Source: a virus
Length of the DNA: 41,012 nt
Strand: one strand, 5' to 3'
IMG/VR virus record: IMGVR_UViG_3300009149_000094
Coordinates: 1-41,012 of that record
The translations under genes were made by a program, and so were the position numbers. The notes below the pieces were generated by a model that saw nothing but the letters and a program-made list of their open reading frames with translations, made no database searches and had not been told where the DNA came from. Below are positions 7,677 through 16,252 of this stretch, in pieces. Positions within the stretch are counted from its first letter, which is position 1; each line of letters begins with the position of its first letter.

Positions 7677-10019
7677 TTACTTCCCTTTAAGAGCGTCAAT
7701 GCGCTTTAATCTGTCTTTACCTGCATCATCTAAGCTACTTTCTATATTCTTCTTATACTTTGCTGTAAGCTCTGGGTTCTTCTCTGCAAAAGTTGCATGC
7801 GGATCTTTTATTGTTGTGCCTGTTATTGATTCACCTTCACCTACTGCAGATATACCAGCAGACTGATATGCTGCCTGCATTGTTGGCTCAACTTCAGTTG
7901 ATCCTTCTGGCCCAGCAGCCATTTGTTGACTTCCACTACTTAGTGAACCGGTGCCCTCTGTATCCATCTGACCAGCTTGTGCTATTGATTTCCTACCTTC
8001 ATCAAGTCTATCTTTTCTTTTCTCCCAATTTTCTTTATCTGTTTCACCATGTCTCTTCCACTCTTGCTTCAGGGCTGCTTCATGCTCTGGATTTTCTTTA
8101 TGATAATTAGCAGTCCATTCTTTTCTTGCTTTATGTCTTTCACGTGGAGACAGCCCTTTAAATTCATCACTGTTCTCATATTCACTCTTCTTATCTCTAA
8201 AGTCTTGCATTATATCGGTATAATTTTTTATAGAACCAGCTGTAGCTTTTTGAGGATTTAGTTCGGGTTCAGCAATACTATATTCACTAGACCTTACATC
8301 TCCCATATGTAAATCAGCAAGTTCTCTTAGCTTGTCATGCATATTAGTTGACATGTCATGTGGATGTACCTTATGTTTAACAGCATCTCTCATTGTTGTA
8401 TGTTTTTTACTTGCACCAATTAACATCTCTGCGTCACCAGGATGATAGTCTTGTGCCACATACTCATCTATCTTTTTTTGTTGTTCTGGTGAATAGTCAT
8501 CTCTTGGTTTCCACTCAGCGTAACCAGAACCTCTCTTATCTTCTTTAACAGGTTCTTCCTTGATAGGTTCATCTTTTGCTGGTGCCACTTTATCTGCCTC
8601 ATTTATATCTACGAGTTCTGGCTTTTCTGCTTCAACTAGATGTTTATCTTCATCTTCAAAATCACCGGCGTCATCTTCTGGCTTATCAAATAAATCAGCT
8701 AATTCGCTTTCACCAAATGCACCATCTTCATTATAGTCAACGTTTTCATCTTCATCGTTATACTTGTCTTCAGAGAATTCTGGATCGTTTTCTTTTAACC
8801 ACTTGCTAGTCTCATCATCTATTGCTTTAACTAATCTACTCTTGATGTCCTCTAATATTTCAGGATTCTCTCTTAAAAAGTCTTTATTCTTCACTAAAGA
8901 TTCTTTTATCTTAGTGAGGCTTTTTTTGACATCATCTTTGCGACCACGTATAATATTCAATACTGTGTCTTTATCAAGATTGAATGCACCAGAGTTGATA
9001 GCATCTAATAACTTCTTATTCTCTGGATGATTTCTTTCTTCATCTGTGAGTTCATTATGAACATCAGAGTAAGTATTTGTCTTTGGTTCTTCTTTAACTG
9101 GTTCTGTAGCTGGTGCTTCTGGTTTTTTAACCTCACCTTGCATAAGTTTTGTTATTATTGGGTCAGGTTTATTAGCACCACGAGCTGCATATCCATCAGG
9201 GTCTTCACTTTGTAGTTTTTCATGCTTATCATAATATTTATCAAGGTGTTCTGAATTATGATAATCATCAAGATCTTTTAGATAGTTGTCATATGTACTA
9301 TCATCAACCGACTGTGGTGACTTCTTATACATGCCACTCTTTATTATTGGATGCTCATCGAATGCATGCCCCTCATACCCCTTTGCATTTACTTTATCAT
9401 CTATATGTAGATGTTTACCATTTACTTTGATTTCTTCAAGTGGATAAGCACCTTTATGACCATGGCCTTGCACTTCTTTTGCATAAGATTCATGTGGTTC
9501 CATTTGCATATACTCATAAGAACCGCCATCTCGTGACCAGCCTTTAGTATCAGTTACAAATTTCTTTATCTTACCTTCACGCGTCTTTGGAAAACCACTT
9601 CTTTCCCATGGTTTAGGATCAACCGCTTCTATTTTTAGCTTTCCACCACCATGATCCATAGTACCATCATGTCCTAACTTTCTAGAAAAATGCATGATGT
9701 TATGAATCTTCTTCATGTGCTGACTTGCAAGGTGTTTTTGATCACTATTGATCGCAGCTTTATAATGACTAGCATGATGACTTAAAGCATCATGAACCAT
9801 ATTAGCTGTATCGCCGGTTTCATCAAGAGAATAGTCACCAAAATGCTGAACAGCTCTGTTCGATGATCTCGGCCTTCTCTTATCCTCAGCCATCTTCTCT
9901 AGTGCTTCAATTATTTGCTCACTAAAAAAGTCGTCATTTGTATTTTTTATGAGAGTCTGAAGACTACTGTTTCCTTCAGTTTTCTTCAAGAGTAACTCTT
10001 TGAAACTTGTAATCTTCAT
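7677..10019 (-). CDS. Large hydrophilic virion/assembly protein, function unknown
   Basis: 780 residues, starting MKITSFKELLLKKTEGNSS with a GAGG ribosome-binding site. It is extremely rich in Lys, Glu, Asp and His, with no membrane segment. Residues ~45-320 are His- and Gly-rich; ~320-420 are helical (DTVLNIIRGRKDDVKKSLTK); ~430-520 are acidic with Pro/Glu/Lys repeats (APAKDEPIKEEPVKEDKRGS); then a helical region with YSPEQQKKIDEYVAQDYHPG, and a Gln/Gly/Thr-rich end. No catalytic motif can be assigned. Its stop is 2 bases from the start of the connector-like gene. The composition fits an internal head protein, a scaffold or a flexible hub. A fusion of several domains is likely. Confidence 0.55.
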   Translation of the reverse strand: MKITSFKELLLKKTEGNSSLQTLIKNTNDDFFSEQIIEALEKMAEDKRRPRSSNRAVQHFGDYSLDETGDTANMVHDALSHHASHYKAAINSDQKHLASQHMKKIHNIMHFSRKLGHDGTMDHGGGKLKIEAVDPKPWERSGFPKTREGKIKKFVTDTKGWSRDGGSYEYMQMEPHESYAKEVQGHGHKGAYPLEEIKVNGKHLHIDDKVNAKGYEGHAFDEHPIIKSGMYKKSPQSVDDSTYDNYLKDLDDYHNSEHLDKYYDKHEKLQSEDPDGYAARGANKPDPIITKLMQGEVKKPEAPATEPVKEEPKTNTYSDVHNELTDEERNHPENKKLLDAINSGAFNLDKDTVLNIIRGRKDDVKKSLTKIKESLVKNKDFLRENPEILEDIKSRLVKAIDDETSKWLKENDPEFSEDKYNDEDENVDYNEDGAFGESELADLFDKPEDDAGDFEDEDKHLVEAEKPELVDINEADKVAPAKDEPIKEEPVKEDKRGSGYAEWKPRDDYSPEQQKKIDEYVAQDYHPGDAEMLIGASKKHTTMRDAVKHKVHPHDMSTNMHDKLRELADLHMGDVRSSEYSIAEPELNPQKATAGSIKNYTDIMQDFRDKKSEYENSDEFKGLSPRERHKARKEWTANYHKENPEHEAALKQEWKRHGETDKENWEKRKDRLDEGRKSIAQAGQMDTEGTGSLSSGSQQMAAGPEGSTEVEPTMQAAYQSAGISAVGEGESITGTTIKDPHATFAEKNPELTAKYKKNIESSLDDAGKDRLKRIDALKGK

Positions 10020-10035
10020 CTGTTACCTCAATAAA

Positions 10036-10341
10036 TTAAACTTGTCTAGGTTTCTCATCTGCAACAGAACAAATAACATTACCAGAAAATTCAACCTTAA
10101 CTGTTTGTTTATTGTCTGTGGGATTACCTGGGCCGACATTTATTACAATAATATCACCAGAATCAAGAGCTACAGCTTCAACACCATCTAATTTGACGAT
10201 ACATGCAGCTTTTGCTTTTATATATAAAGCAGAGAATTTTGGGATTTCTTGTGTTGTAGATGCTACATTTAGTATCAATTTCCATACTAGACCAACGTCA
10301 GACATTCTAGACGCTTGTGATGATAGGTTTCCAACTCGCAT
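10036..10341 (-). CDS. Small virion protein (decoration-type candidate)
   Basis: 101 residues (MRVGNLSSQASRMSDVGLVW...), predicted mostly beta: ALYIKAKAACIVKLDGVEAV, DSGDIIVINVGPGN, QTVKVEFSGNVICSV. This length and layout resemble small phage head-decoration or receptor-side proteins, but there is no diagnostic motif. An AGGAG ribosome-binding site lies within a small hairpin (stem 10345-10350 with 10356-10361), so translation might be tuned. A GGTATAAT box lies 41 bases upstream. It is followed within 17 bases by the 780-residue protein gene. Confidence 0.5.
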   Translation of the reverse strand: MRVGNLSSQASRMSDVGLVWKLILNVASTTQEIPKFSALYIKAKAACIVKLDGVEAVALDSGDIIVINVGPGNPTDNKQTVKVEFSGNVICSVADEKPRQV

Positions 10342-10381
10342 GTTATAACTCCTATAGTTATGTTAACTATTTATATGAGCT

Positions 10382-10389
10382 ATTATACC
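10382..10389 (-). promoter_or_regulatory. GGTATAAT motif, possible -10 box
   Basis: Minus-strand GGTATAAT in the 82-base gap before the gene at 10341. The following bases (AGCTCATA) match those after the same motif at 16253-16260. No clear -35 is seen at 16-18 bases. Confidence 0.4.
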
Positions 10390-10423
10390 ATAATCAACTC
10401 TTAACCGACATGAAAAACTTCGG

Positions 10424-12034
10424 TTAGGTTGATCTCCATCTGCCATTTATAACATTTATAAGTTGCCTTGCTCCATTAGGGTATACTATGCAAGCTGAGT
10501 TGAACCATGATGATGGACCTTCGTTGTATTCTAACTTTAGATATGTTGATGTTCCAATCTGCCAGGCTCCACGCAGTATCTCAGGTGAATGTGCATGTCC
10601 AGTAACAGAATCACCATACGCGTTCTCCATGGCCTTCAATGATCCTCTAGCGCCATTAGCACCCTTATCACCATGTGCGCCAAGTTGAACACCACCTATA
10701 CGGAAATCTTCATCCCTGGTGAGCCATCTGACTTTTGTCTTATCTTTTAAACCAATATATTTTTCAATTCCCCACCTCAAGGGATCACTATCTTCTCCAC
10801 TAACTACTGCACTTGCTAGTTTGAGACTAATACCATGGTTTACAGGATCCTTAACATACTTACCTTCTTGTAGGTATTTTAGTAACCACTCATCATGGTT
10901 ACTCTTTGGTATAATTACATCTTCACTAGACCAACTATTCAACTCATCTATATCTTTCGCTAGGTTTGTTAATTCCAAATCTAAACTGATGTTTTTCTCT
11001 GCCAACTTGGCCTTATACATTATATTCTTTTCAGTGTGATGGTTTATAGATGTTCCATTGAATATATCATGAGTTACTATATATTTAGGTTTTAATAGCT
11101 TACATGCTTCTTCCCAACAATCCTTTACAACTGGATCAGTTTCACCTGAGTGCCATTCCAGTACAAAAGCATCAATGTTGATCTTCTTTGTGCCTCTTGC
11201 AGAGTAAGTAACACCTAAATCAGTGAACTTACCACTACTATCTGCTTGCACTTGTCTGAAATGAAATATGTTATCATCCTCTACCTCAACTATTATGCCA
11301 CCTATAACATGATCGTTCTCAGCAATATATGCTGTCCTATTTGACATAAAGTTAGTTGACTTATAATCTGGATTAGTTATAGCACCTGTTGTCATTAAGA
11401 AGTGGGGAAGTTTATTATTATGTACAGGAACTGGTTTTAATCTCTGTTTTGGTGAAGCATATATGAAACTGCCATTTCTTTGACCAATTCTTGTCATTCC
11501 AGTAATAGGATCAATTTGCTTTGCAGATAATTTTACAGTAGACATGAATACATTTGAGTTAAGAGCTGTATCTTCTATTATAATATTCTCATCTGTTAAT
11601 CTTCTATCAATTCTACCTAAACTCTTTTTATCTAAGTTGTGTGCTGGATCAGATGAAACAAGAATAAGAACTTTGCCGTTGTTTTTCTTCTCCCACACTT
11701 TGATACTCTTATGAAAGCCAATATGGGGTTGACAACCTGTAACAGCTGTTGTAATAAAAAATTTCTTGTATTTGGATATATCTGATCTTAGTTTGGTTAT
11801 CTTCTTAGGTGAGATTATTGTCTCTATTCTTACATCTATAAATTTATCTGGATACTTTATTCTTGCTGCAACATCTAAGGCATTTATCGATCCCCAATGA
11901 TGTGTCAGCATATCCTTTGTGAAGGTGGTGCTGTCTGTAAAATCTTTTAGTGTTATGTCCCTCTTTAGTTTTTTGCGCAGATTTGCGTATGATAGTAATA
12001 GTTTCGCTTTCTTAGTGCTCTCCTTACTCAACAT
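10424..12034 (-). CDS. Metallophosphoesterase-like protein resembling T5 A1/DNA-transfer protein
   Basis: 536 residues. Residues ~30-65 resemble a DNA-binding N-terminal module (TTFTKDMLTHHWGSINALDV). The C-terminal half carries spaced metal-binding motifs of the calcineurin-type phosphoesterase fold: THDIFNG (321-327), NHDEW (379-383), GAHGDKGANG (452-461) and GHAHSPEI (479-486), followed by a beta-rich end (GTSTYLKLEYNEGPSSW ... YPNGARQLI). I associate this arrangement with proteins annotated in T5-like phages as A1 or DNA-transfer proteins, nucleases linked to host DNA degradation and DNA entry. Here the gene lies directly after the capsid gene and its terminator, with its own TATAAT box, rather than in an obvious early region. 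The A1 link is from memory of the motif order and is tentative; the phosphoesterase assignment is firmer. Confidence 0.6.
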   Translation of the reverse strand: MLSKESTKKAKLLLSYANLRKKLKRDITLKDFTDSTTFTKDMLTHHWGSINALDVAARIKYPDKFIDVRIETIISPKKITKLRSDISKYKKFFITTAVTGCQPHIGFHKSIKVWEKKNNGKVLILVSSDPAHNLDKKSLGRIDRRLTDENIIIEDTALNSNVFMSTVKLSAKQIDPITGMTRIGQRNGSFIYASPKQRLKPVPVHNNKLPHFLMTTGAITNPDYKSTNFMSNRTAYIAENDHVIGGIIVEVEDDNIFHFRQVQADSSGKFTDLGVTYSARGTKKINIDAFVLEWHSGETDPVVKDCWEEACKLLKPKYIVTHDIFNGTSINHHTEKNIMYKAKLAEKNISLDLELTNLAKDIDELNSWSSEDVIIPKSNHDEWLLKYLQEGKYVKDPVNHGISLKLASAVVSGEDSDPLRWGIEKYIGLKDKTKVRWLTRDEDFRIGGVQLGAHGDKGANGARGSLKAMENAYGDSVTGHAHSPEILRGAWQIGTSTYLKLEYNEGPSSWFNSACIVYPNGARQLINVINGRWRST

Positions 12035-12068
12035 ATATCAATCCTCCTTGAATAGATAATGTATATAT

Positions 12069-12076
12069 ATTATACT
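12069..12076 (-). promoter_or_regulatory. AGTATAAT motif, possible -10 box
   Basis: Minus-strand AGTATAAT 35 bases upstream of the ATG at 12034 and downstream of the capsid terminator, so it could restart transcription for the phosphoesterase-like gene. The -35 region is only A/T-rich. Confidence 0.4.
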
Positions 12077-12114
12077 AGAGATAGCACTCAGCATAAAAGT
12101 TAGATGATGGGAAT

Positions 12115-12146
12115 AAAAAAGGGAGACTATAAAGTCTCCCTTCTTT
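12115..12146 (-). terminator. Strong intrinsic terminator after the capsid gene
   Basis: Perfect 8-bp GC-rich stem (12121-12128 GGGAGACT with 12133-12140 AGTCTCCC), a 4-base loop and a TTTTTT run on the minus side (12115-12120). It lies 27 bases after the capsid stop. The plus side also has a T run. Confidence 0.9.
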
Positions 12147-12166
12147 TTTAGAAATGTCTCTACAGA

Positions 12167-13624
12167 TTATTTCCCTACGTTAGAAAATACGCAGTTGAAT
12201 CTTGGAGTATAAACGAACAATGCACCGTAAAGAACTACTGCAAATTCAAGAGCAGTTGTAACGATAGCAAAGTTAATCTTACTTAGAGGAGCTAGTTGCT
12301 TGAATCTCATGCACTCAGCATTCATATCAAGTAGGAAAGCTTCACCAAGACCAGGAAGTTTAACACCGATATCATTAACTGCCATACCAGCACCTGTATA
12401 CTTGTAGTTACCTACAAATTTTTCAGAGCTAACAGCACCATCAGTAACGGTTCTATAAACTTTAATGTACTTACATGATGGAGCACCAGTCATAGTAAGA
12501 ACAACGTGTTCAGCAGCAGCTGTTACTGTAGCAGCAGCAGGAGCTTGAATGGGAGCAGACTCACCGAAGTCATTTACGAAAGTAATTTTATACTCGTAAT
12601 CACCAGCAGCAAGTTTTCCATCAGTGCCAGCTACAGTAGCTGCAACAGAGGCACCAGCAACGGAAGGAACCTTATCGTTTACACCAACAGGTCTCGTAAG
12701 AGCTCTTGGACGCAAGAAAAGGTTTGGTTTGAAATCTACCGTTCCAGCAGTAGTGGTCATTTTATTTACATCATAACCAACGGTTTGTGATGCAAGACCT
12801 GGCATAGAACGAAATTGTGGGTAGAATTGCTTAACGAAAGAGCTTAACGCTAGAGGCTCGATATGCAATTCACTTGGAGAACCAAAGTTCTCAAGAGCAA
12901 TAACTGACAATTCTTCAATATCATCTTGGGCAAGAACGGCACCATTAAGATCTTGTTGAACTGATTTCCACTCTCCAAATCCTTCAAAATCTCCAGATCT
13001 ATGTTGAGCGTCAGTATCACCTTTAAGTAGTTGTTGTAATAGACCATTCATTGCAATTGAATTGGAAGGAATGTCAGCTACAGAACCATCTTGTGCACCA
13101 GTCACTGAATTTGTGAAGTGAGCATGTCCCCAGTACATTTCTCTTTCAAGATTCTTAAGAAGGTGCATTGTTCCTTCTTTTGCTTGCTGAGCAACGATGT
13201 CTCCAACAGTTGTTCTAACAAGAGTCATTTGATGAGTGACCTTTCTTCGTGTTCCGAAGAATACGATTCTTTGTCCATCTCGAATGTAAGTGCTATCTTC
13301 TTCTTGTGGTGCTCCACCCTCTCCCATGTATGGAGAAGAGTCACTACCATAAGAAACTAGTCTGTTGTACTGCTCAAATAAATTGTAAGCTTTGTCAACA
13401 GATACTGCAGGCCAAAACTTAAGATTTTTCATATCAAAAGTTACAGACTTAAGAGTTGCCTCTAAAGACTCTGCCTGAAGGACACCACCATAGGTTAGTT
13501 CAGTAGGTTTACCAGCTCCGCCGTATCCAGCAGAAATAGCTTTGTTAAGTGCTTCAACTTCTTCGTTAGATACGAGGCCTTGATTAAGCCCTTGAAGAAT
13601 TGAATCCATGTTTTCTTTGTACAT
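12167..13624 (-). CDS. Major capsid protein with inserted Ig/FN3-like domain
   Basis: 485 residues, ATG at 13624 with GGAG 6 bases upstream. It follows protease- and scaffold-type genes and is closed by a strong terminator, as expected for the most abundant virion protein. The N-terminus is helical (NQGLVSNEEVEALNKAISAG), then a Gly-rich KAISAGYGGAGKP motif (28-40). Next come VSVDKAYNLFEQYNRLVSYG and TRRKVTHQMTLVRTTVGD, patterns of the conserved capsid core. About residues 318-425 form an extra beta domain (AGDYEYKITFVNDFGESAPI ... YIKVYRTVTDGAVSSEKFVG) that looks like an immunoglobulin/fibronectin-type insertion. The C-terminal ~60 residues return to the core (AIVTTALEFAVVLYGALFVY). It is probably processed by the protease at 14898-16232. 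The exact capsid family is not certain. Confidence 0.75.
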   Translation of the reverse strand: MYKENMDSILQGLNQGLVSNEEVEALNKAISAGYGGAGKPTELTYGGVLQAESLEATLKSVTFDMKNLKFWPAVSVDKAYNLFEQYNRLVSYGSDSSPYMGEGGAPQEEDSTYIRDGQRIVFFGTRRKVTHQMTLVRTTVGDIVAQQAKEGTMHLLKNLEREMYWGHAHFTNSVTGAQDGSVADIPSNSIAMNGLLQQLLKGDTDAQHRSGDFEGFGEWKSVQQDLNGAVLAQDDIEELSVIALENFGSPSELHIEPLALSSFVKQFYPQFRSMPGLASQTVGYDVNKMTTTAGTVDFKPNLFLRPRALTRPVGVNDKVPSVAGASVAATVAGTDGKLAAGDYEYKITFVNDFGESAPIQAPAAATVTAAAEHVVLTMTGAPSCKYIKVYRTVTDGAVSSEKFVGNYKYTGAGMAVNDIGVKLPGLGEAFLLDMNAECMRFKQLAPLSKINFAIVTTALEFAVVLYGALFVYTPRFNCVFSNVGK

Positions 13625-13647
13625 CTTTATCTCCTTTAATCTAGAAC

Positions 13648-14343
13648 TTATTTAAGACCGTATTTATTCGCTATGATTGTAGCTTCAGCTTCTGTTCCAA
13701 GCTCTGCTTTAACCATGTCTAACGAATCAACTTTAGTTCCACTTTTCTTTAGTTCAAAAAGTTTGTTAGTAATATCAGACTTTGAAAGTGTCTCAACTTC
13801 TTCATTGTTCTTCTTAAGAGGAACAATTTCTCCAGCTGCAACGCTTTTTCTTTCAACAGGCTGATCGGCAATCTTGTTAACCATATCGATAATAGTAGAA
13901 AGTTTGTTTTCTAAAGGAGAGATTTTAGTATCGATATAAGACTTCATCAATTCTTCAGTGATTTCTTCACTTTTCTTGATTTCCTCTTTCTCTTCTTCTT
14001 TCTCTTCTTTAAGTAATTCTTTCTTAGGCTTTTCTTTTTCAGCCTCGTCAAGAACACCTTTTTCGATTTCGTCTTCTTTCTTCTCTTCGTCTTCTTCTTT
14101 CTCTTCTTTTTTCTCGAATGGTTTTTTCTCTTCTTCTTTCTCTTCGTCGTCTTCTTCTTTCTTTTCTGCTTTTTTAGCATCTAGTTCGCCGTTAGCTGGT
14201 TTACCAGCAACACCTTCACCAGGGCCTTCAATCTTGATCTCAGCAGCAGAAAATTTAGACTTCTTCAACTCTTCAATTTCTTCAAGAGTTTCGTCAATAA
14301 GACTAACTAAAGATTTTGCTAGTTCGTTATTGTTCATGTCCAT
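13648..14343 (-). CDS. Scaffold-like charged capsid assembly protein
   Basis: 231 residues. The N-terminus is a short helix (NNELAKSLVSLIDETLEEIE); residues ~58-125 are almost pure Glu/Lys/Asp; the C-terminal ~80 residues (VERKSVAAGEIVPLKKNNEE, LSKSDITNKLFELKKSGTKV) form a more ordered, conserved-looking domain ending NKYGLK. A highly charged helical protein directly upstream of the major capsid gene and downstream of a protease gene fits a prohead scaffold or core protein that is removed during maturation. No direct motif proves this. The Glu/Lys tract produces long false open frames on both strands. Confidence 0.6.
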   Translation of the reverse strand: MDMNNNELAKSLVSLIDETLEEIEELKKSKFSAAEIKIEGPGEGVAGKPANGELDAKKAEKKEEDDEEKEEEKKPFEKKEEKEEDEEKKEDEIEKGVLDEAEKEKPKKELLKEEKEEEKEEIKKSEEITEELMKSYIDTKISPLENKLSTIIDMVNKIADQPVERKSVAAGEIVPLKKNNEEVETLSKSDITNKLFELKKSGTKVDSLDMVKAELGTEAEATIIANKYGLK

Positions 14344-14373
14344 AGTATTCTCCCTTAGTTTACTTAACGTAAA

Positions 14374-14790
14374 TTACTGCCCCATCATGATAAAGTCGTG
14401 ATGTCCTTCAACTTCTTCATCAAGATCAATACCAGCACCAGCGTTAGCATTAGCAAGTTTAATACTGTTAGCAAAACCAGAAATAAGGTGAAAAACCTTA
14501 GCAGCAATCAATGAATCTATCAATTCACCAACAGTAGCAGGGTTAGCTGTATTTACACCAGCACCTTCCATCTGAATCATTCCAGGATTAGCAACACCTG
14601 CTCCAAGGAAAGGACTTACATCACCATCAACTCCACCCATCGGCTTCTGAATATCAGCACTAACGTAAGAAAGTTTAAGGTCATTAGACCCGTTCTCAAC
14701 AGTCAACTCAAGGGTATCTCGAGTATAACTAATTTTCAGCATGTCAAGATTTCTTGCAATCTTATCCATAATCTGTACTTTATTTGCCAT
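14374..14790 (-). CDS. Conserved head-cluster virion protein
   Basis: 138 residues (MANKVQIMDKIARNLDMLKI...). It contains ISYTRDTLELTVENGSNDLK, then IQKPMGGVDGDVSPFLGAGV, a pattern I recall from phage capsid-cluster proteins, and a Gly/Ala-rich part (ANANAGAGIDLDEEVEGHHD). The N-terminal part looks beta/alpha, the rest helical. It lies between the protease and scaffold-like genes. A head-decoration, vertex or assembly protein is the most likely role. An AGGGAGA ribosome-binding site precedes the ATG. The 107-base gap upstream (14791-14897) is A/T-rich with no clear hairpin or promoter. Confidence 0.55.
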   Translation of the reverse strand: MANKVQIMDKIARNLDMLKISYTRDTLELTVENGSNDLKLSYVSADIQKPMGGVDGDVSPFLGAGVANPGMIQMEGAGVNTANPATVGELIDSLIAAKVFHLISGFANSIKLANANAGAGIDLDEEVEGHHDFIMMGQ

Positions 14791-14897
14791 GTTAATCTCC
14801 CTTTTTAAAATTAAAAAACGTAAAAATGGCTACACTTCTATTTAATAGAGTTCACTATACCACACTTATTTACTTAAACATAACTAAACAAGTACCT

Positions 14898-16232
14898 CTA
14901 GGCACCCATCATGTTATATAATTTTCTTAACGAATAATTCTTTCCACATTTCCTACATTTTACTTGATTTCCAATGTGTATCTGCTCATCTCCACATGAA
15001 TCACAGGTTATATATCTAAAACCTTCTACAGCCTCAGATTGCATAACACTACCGCCAGTATGCTGCATTGGAGATCCTGAACCTGCATATCCAGCAGACA
15101 TTGCCTTCTTCATAGATTTTTTTGTTTCCGCATGATTACTGACTTCTTTAATGAACTTATTTATGTAATTCTCAGATATACCTTTTTGTCTTAATTTATT
15201 TACATGATTTTTCAAATGACTATTGTCTTTTATAGACATATCAGCATGTTGCTCATGTGACATACCAAATGGATTATTCATATGTCTTTTTATATTAGCA
15301 ACAACTTCATTTATATCATTCTTATCAGTACCTCTCTGTGTCAGTGAATTAATTACAGCATTAAGGTGTCCATCATTTTTCATTGCTTTTGCTGCATGTC
15401 TTTTAAAGGTTACATCTTGTTTAAACTGTTTACCGGTCTTTGTTCTTAATATGTCATTTTTAGGTTTATCTGATACATTTATAACTGGTTGAGCAGATAC
15501 TGGTTTCTTAGCAGATACCCTATCGATAGAGCGTTGTTCGTTTTGTCTTTCTATGTTGCCTGTTGTCAATTTAGGATTATATTTCATCTCTTTGACGAGA
15601 CTATTCACATCTCTTATATTCTTCTCAATCCTCTGCATCCTGAGTCTATCAGATATATCTATAAAGGATGGAACATCTTTCTTTGCAAGTGACATCACCG
15701 ACTTCATAAGTGCATCTTCATTAATTGTTGTATCACATTTCGCTAGATTCAATGGTTCAACTAGTGTTGCTGTATTTGCTGGAGTAAAGGTTAACGCAAC
15801 AGAGTGAATCTTTGTCCTAGCTAGATAGGATGCATCTTTAACACCACGTGACATAACACCACCCTCAACAGAAGCTTTTATTTTAAGCGGTGCATCAGTT
15901 TTATGTATATTTTTCAGGATTGCAGCAGCAGCTTTAGCATTCATATGGTCATCGTCATCGTTGTATAGATAACCTTTAGCATATATATAAGGACTTTTTA
16001 CTTTATCCCAGTAATACTTCTCTCTGTCTGTTTCGGCGTCTTCTGCTTTTAATATCTTTTTGGCCTCTGTTACACGACCAAGTGAATTAAAGAATCCTTT
16101 ACCGTGATTGTCGTTCCAGCGACCTTCTCCACTAATTAAATCGCTTATATCTGCTCCTTCAACGGAGAGTGTCTCACCTTGTGAATCTCTTAATTCAGAC
16201 CCTATGCATGCATCAATCTCTAATTTAGACAT
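14898..16232 (-). CDS. Prohead maturation protease with C-terminal zinc ribbon
   Basis: 444 residues, AAGGAG ribosome-binding site. The N-terminal ~165 residues fit a phage prohead protease of the S78 type: NDNHGKGFFNSLGRV with H43, then IKASVEGGVMS with S121, and SVALTFTPANTATLVEPLNL, comparable to the Ser/Pro-Ala-Asn end of that fold. The catalytic assignment of H43 and S121 is inferred. The middle (~165-370) is basic and probably disordered or scaffold-like (RHAAKAMKNDGHLNAVINSL). Residues 376-400 carry KAMSAGYAGSGSP ... GGSVMQSE, closely matching the capsid protein N-terminus. Four cysteines (410, 413, 426, 429; CDSC and CRKC) make a zinc ribbon. A fusion of protease with scaffold-like domain is common in phages, but the terminal zinc ribbon and capsid-like motif are unusual. 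Confidence 0.7.
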   Translation of the reverse strand: MSKLEIDACIGSELRDSQGETLSVEGADISDLISGEGRWNDNHGKGFFNSLGRVTEAKKILKAEDAETDREKYYWDKVKSPYIYAKGYLYNDDDDHMNAKAAAAILKNIHKTDAPLKIKASVEGGVMSRGVKDASYLARTKIHSVALTFTPANTATLVEPLNLAKCDTTINEDALMKSVMSLAKKDVPSFIDISDRLRMQRIEKNIRDVNSLVKEMKYNPKLTTGNIERQNEQRSIDRVSAKKPVSAQPVINVSDKPKNDILRTKTGKQFKQDVTFKRHAAKAMKNDGHLNAVINSLTQRGTDKNDINEVVANIKRHMNNPFGMSHEQHADMSIKDNSHLKNHVNKLRQKGISENYINKFIKEVSNHAETKKSMKKAMSAGYAGSGSPMQHTGGSVMQSEAVEGFRYITCDSCGDEQIHIGNQVKCRKCGKNYSLRKLYNMMGA

Positions 16233-16252
16233 ATAATAACTCCTTATGAGCT

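Noticed and set aside
7676-7699. Upstream TTG start for the connector-like gene
   Set aside because: It would overlap the previous gene by 23 bases without a ribosome-binding site, while the ATG at 7675 has AAGGGAAG at the right spacing.
13958-14401. Plus-strand 147-codon Ser/Phe-rich open frame
   Set aside because: It is the antisense of the Glu/Lys-rich scaffold-like gene; Ser/Phe richness is what GAA/AAA codons give in reverse. No ribosome-binding site, and every accepted gene is on the other strand.
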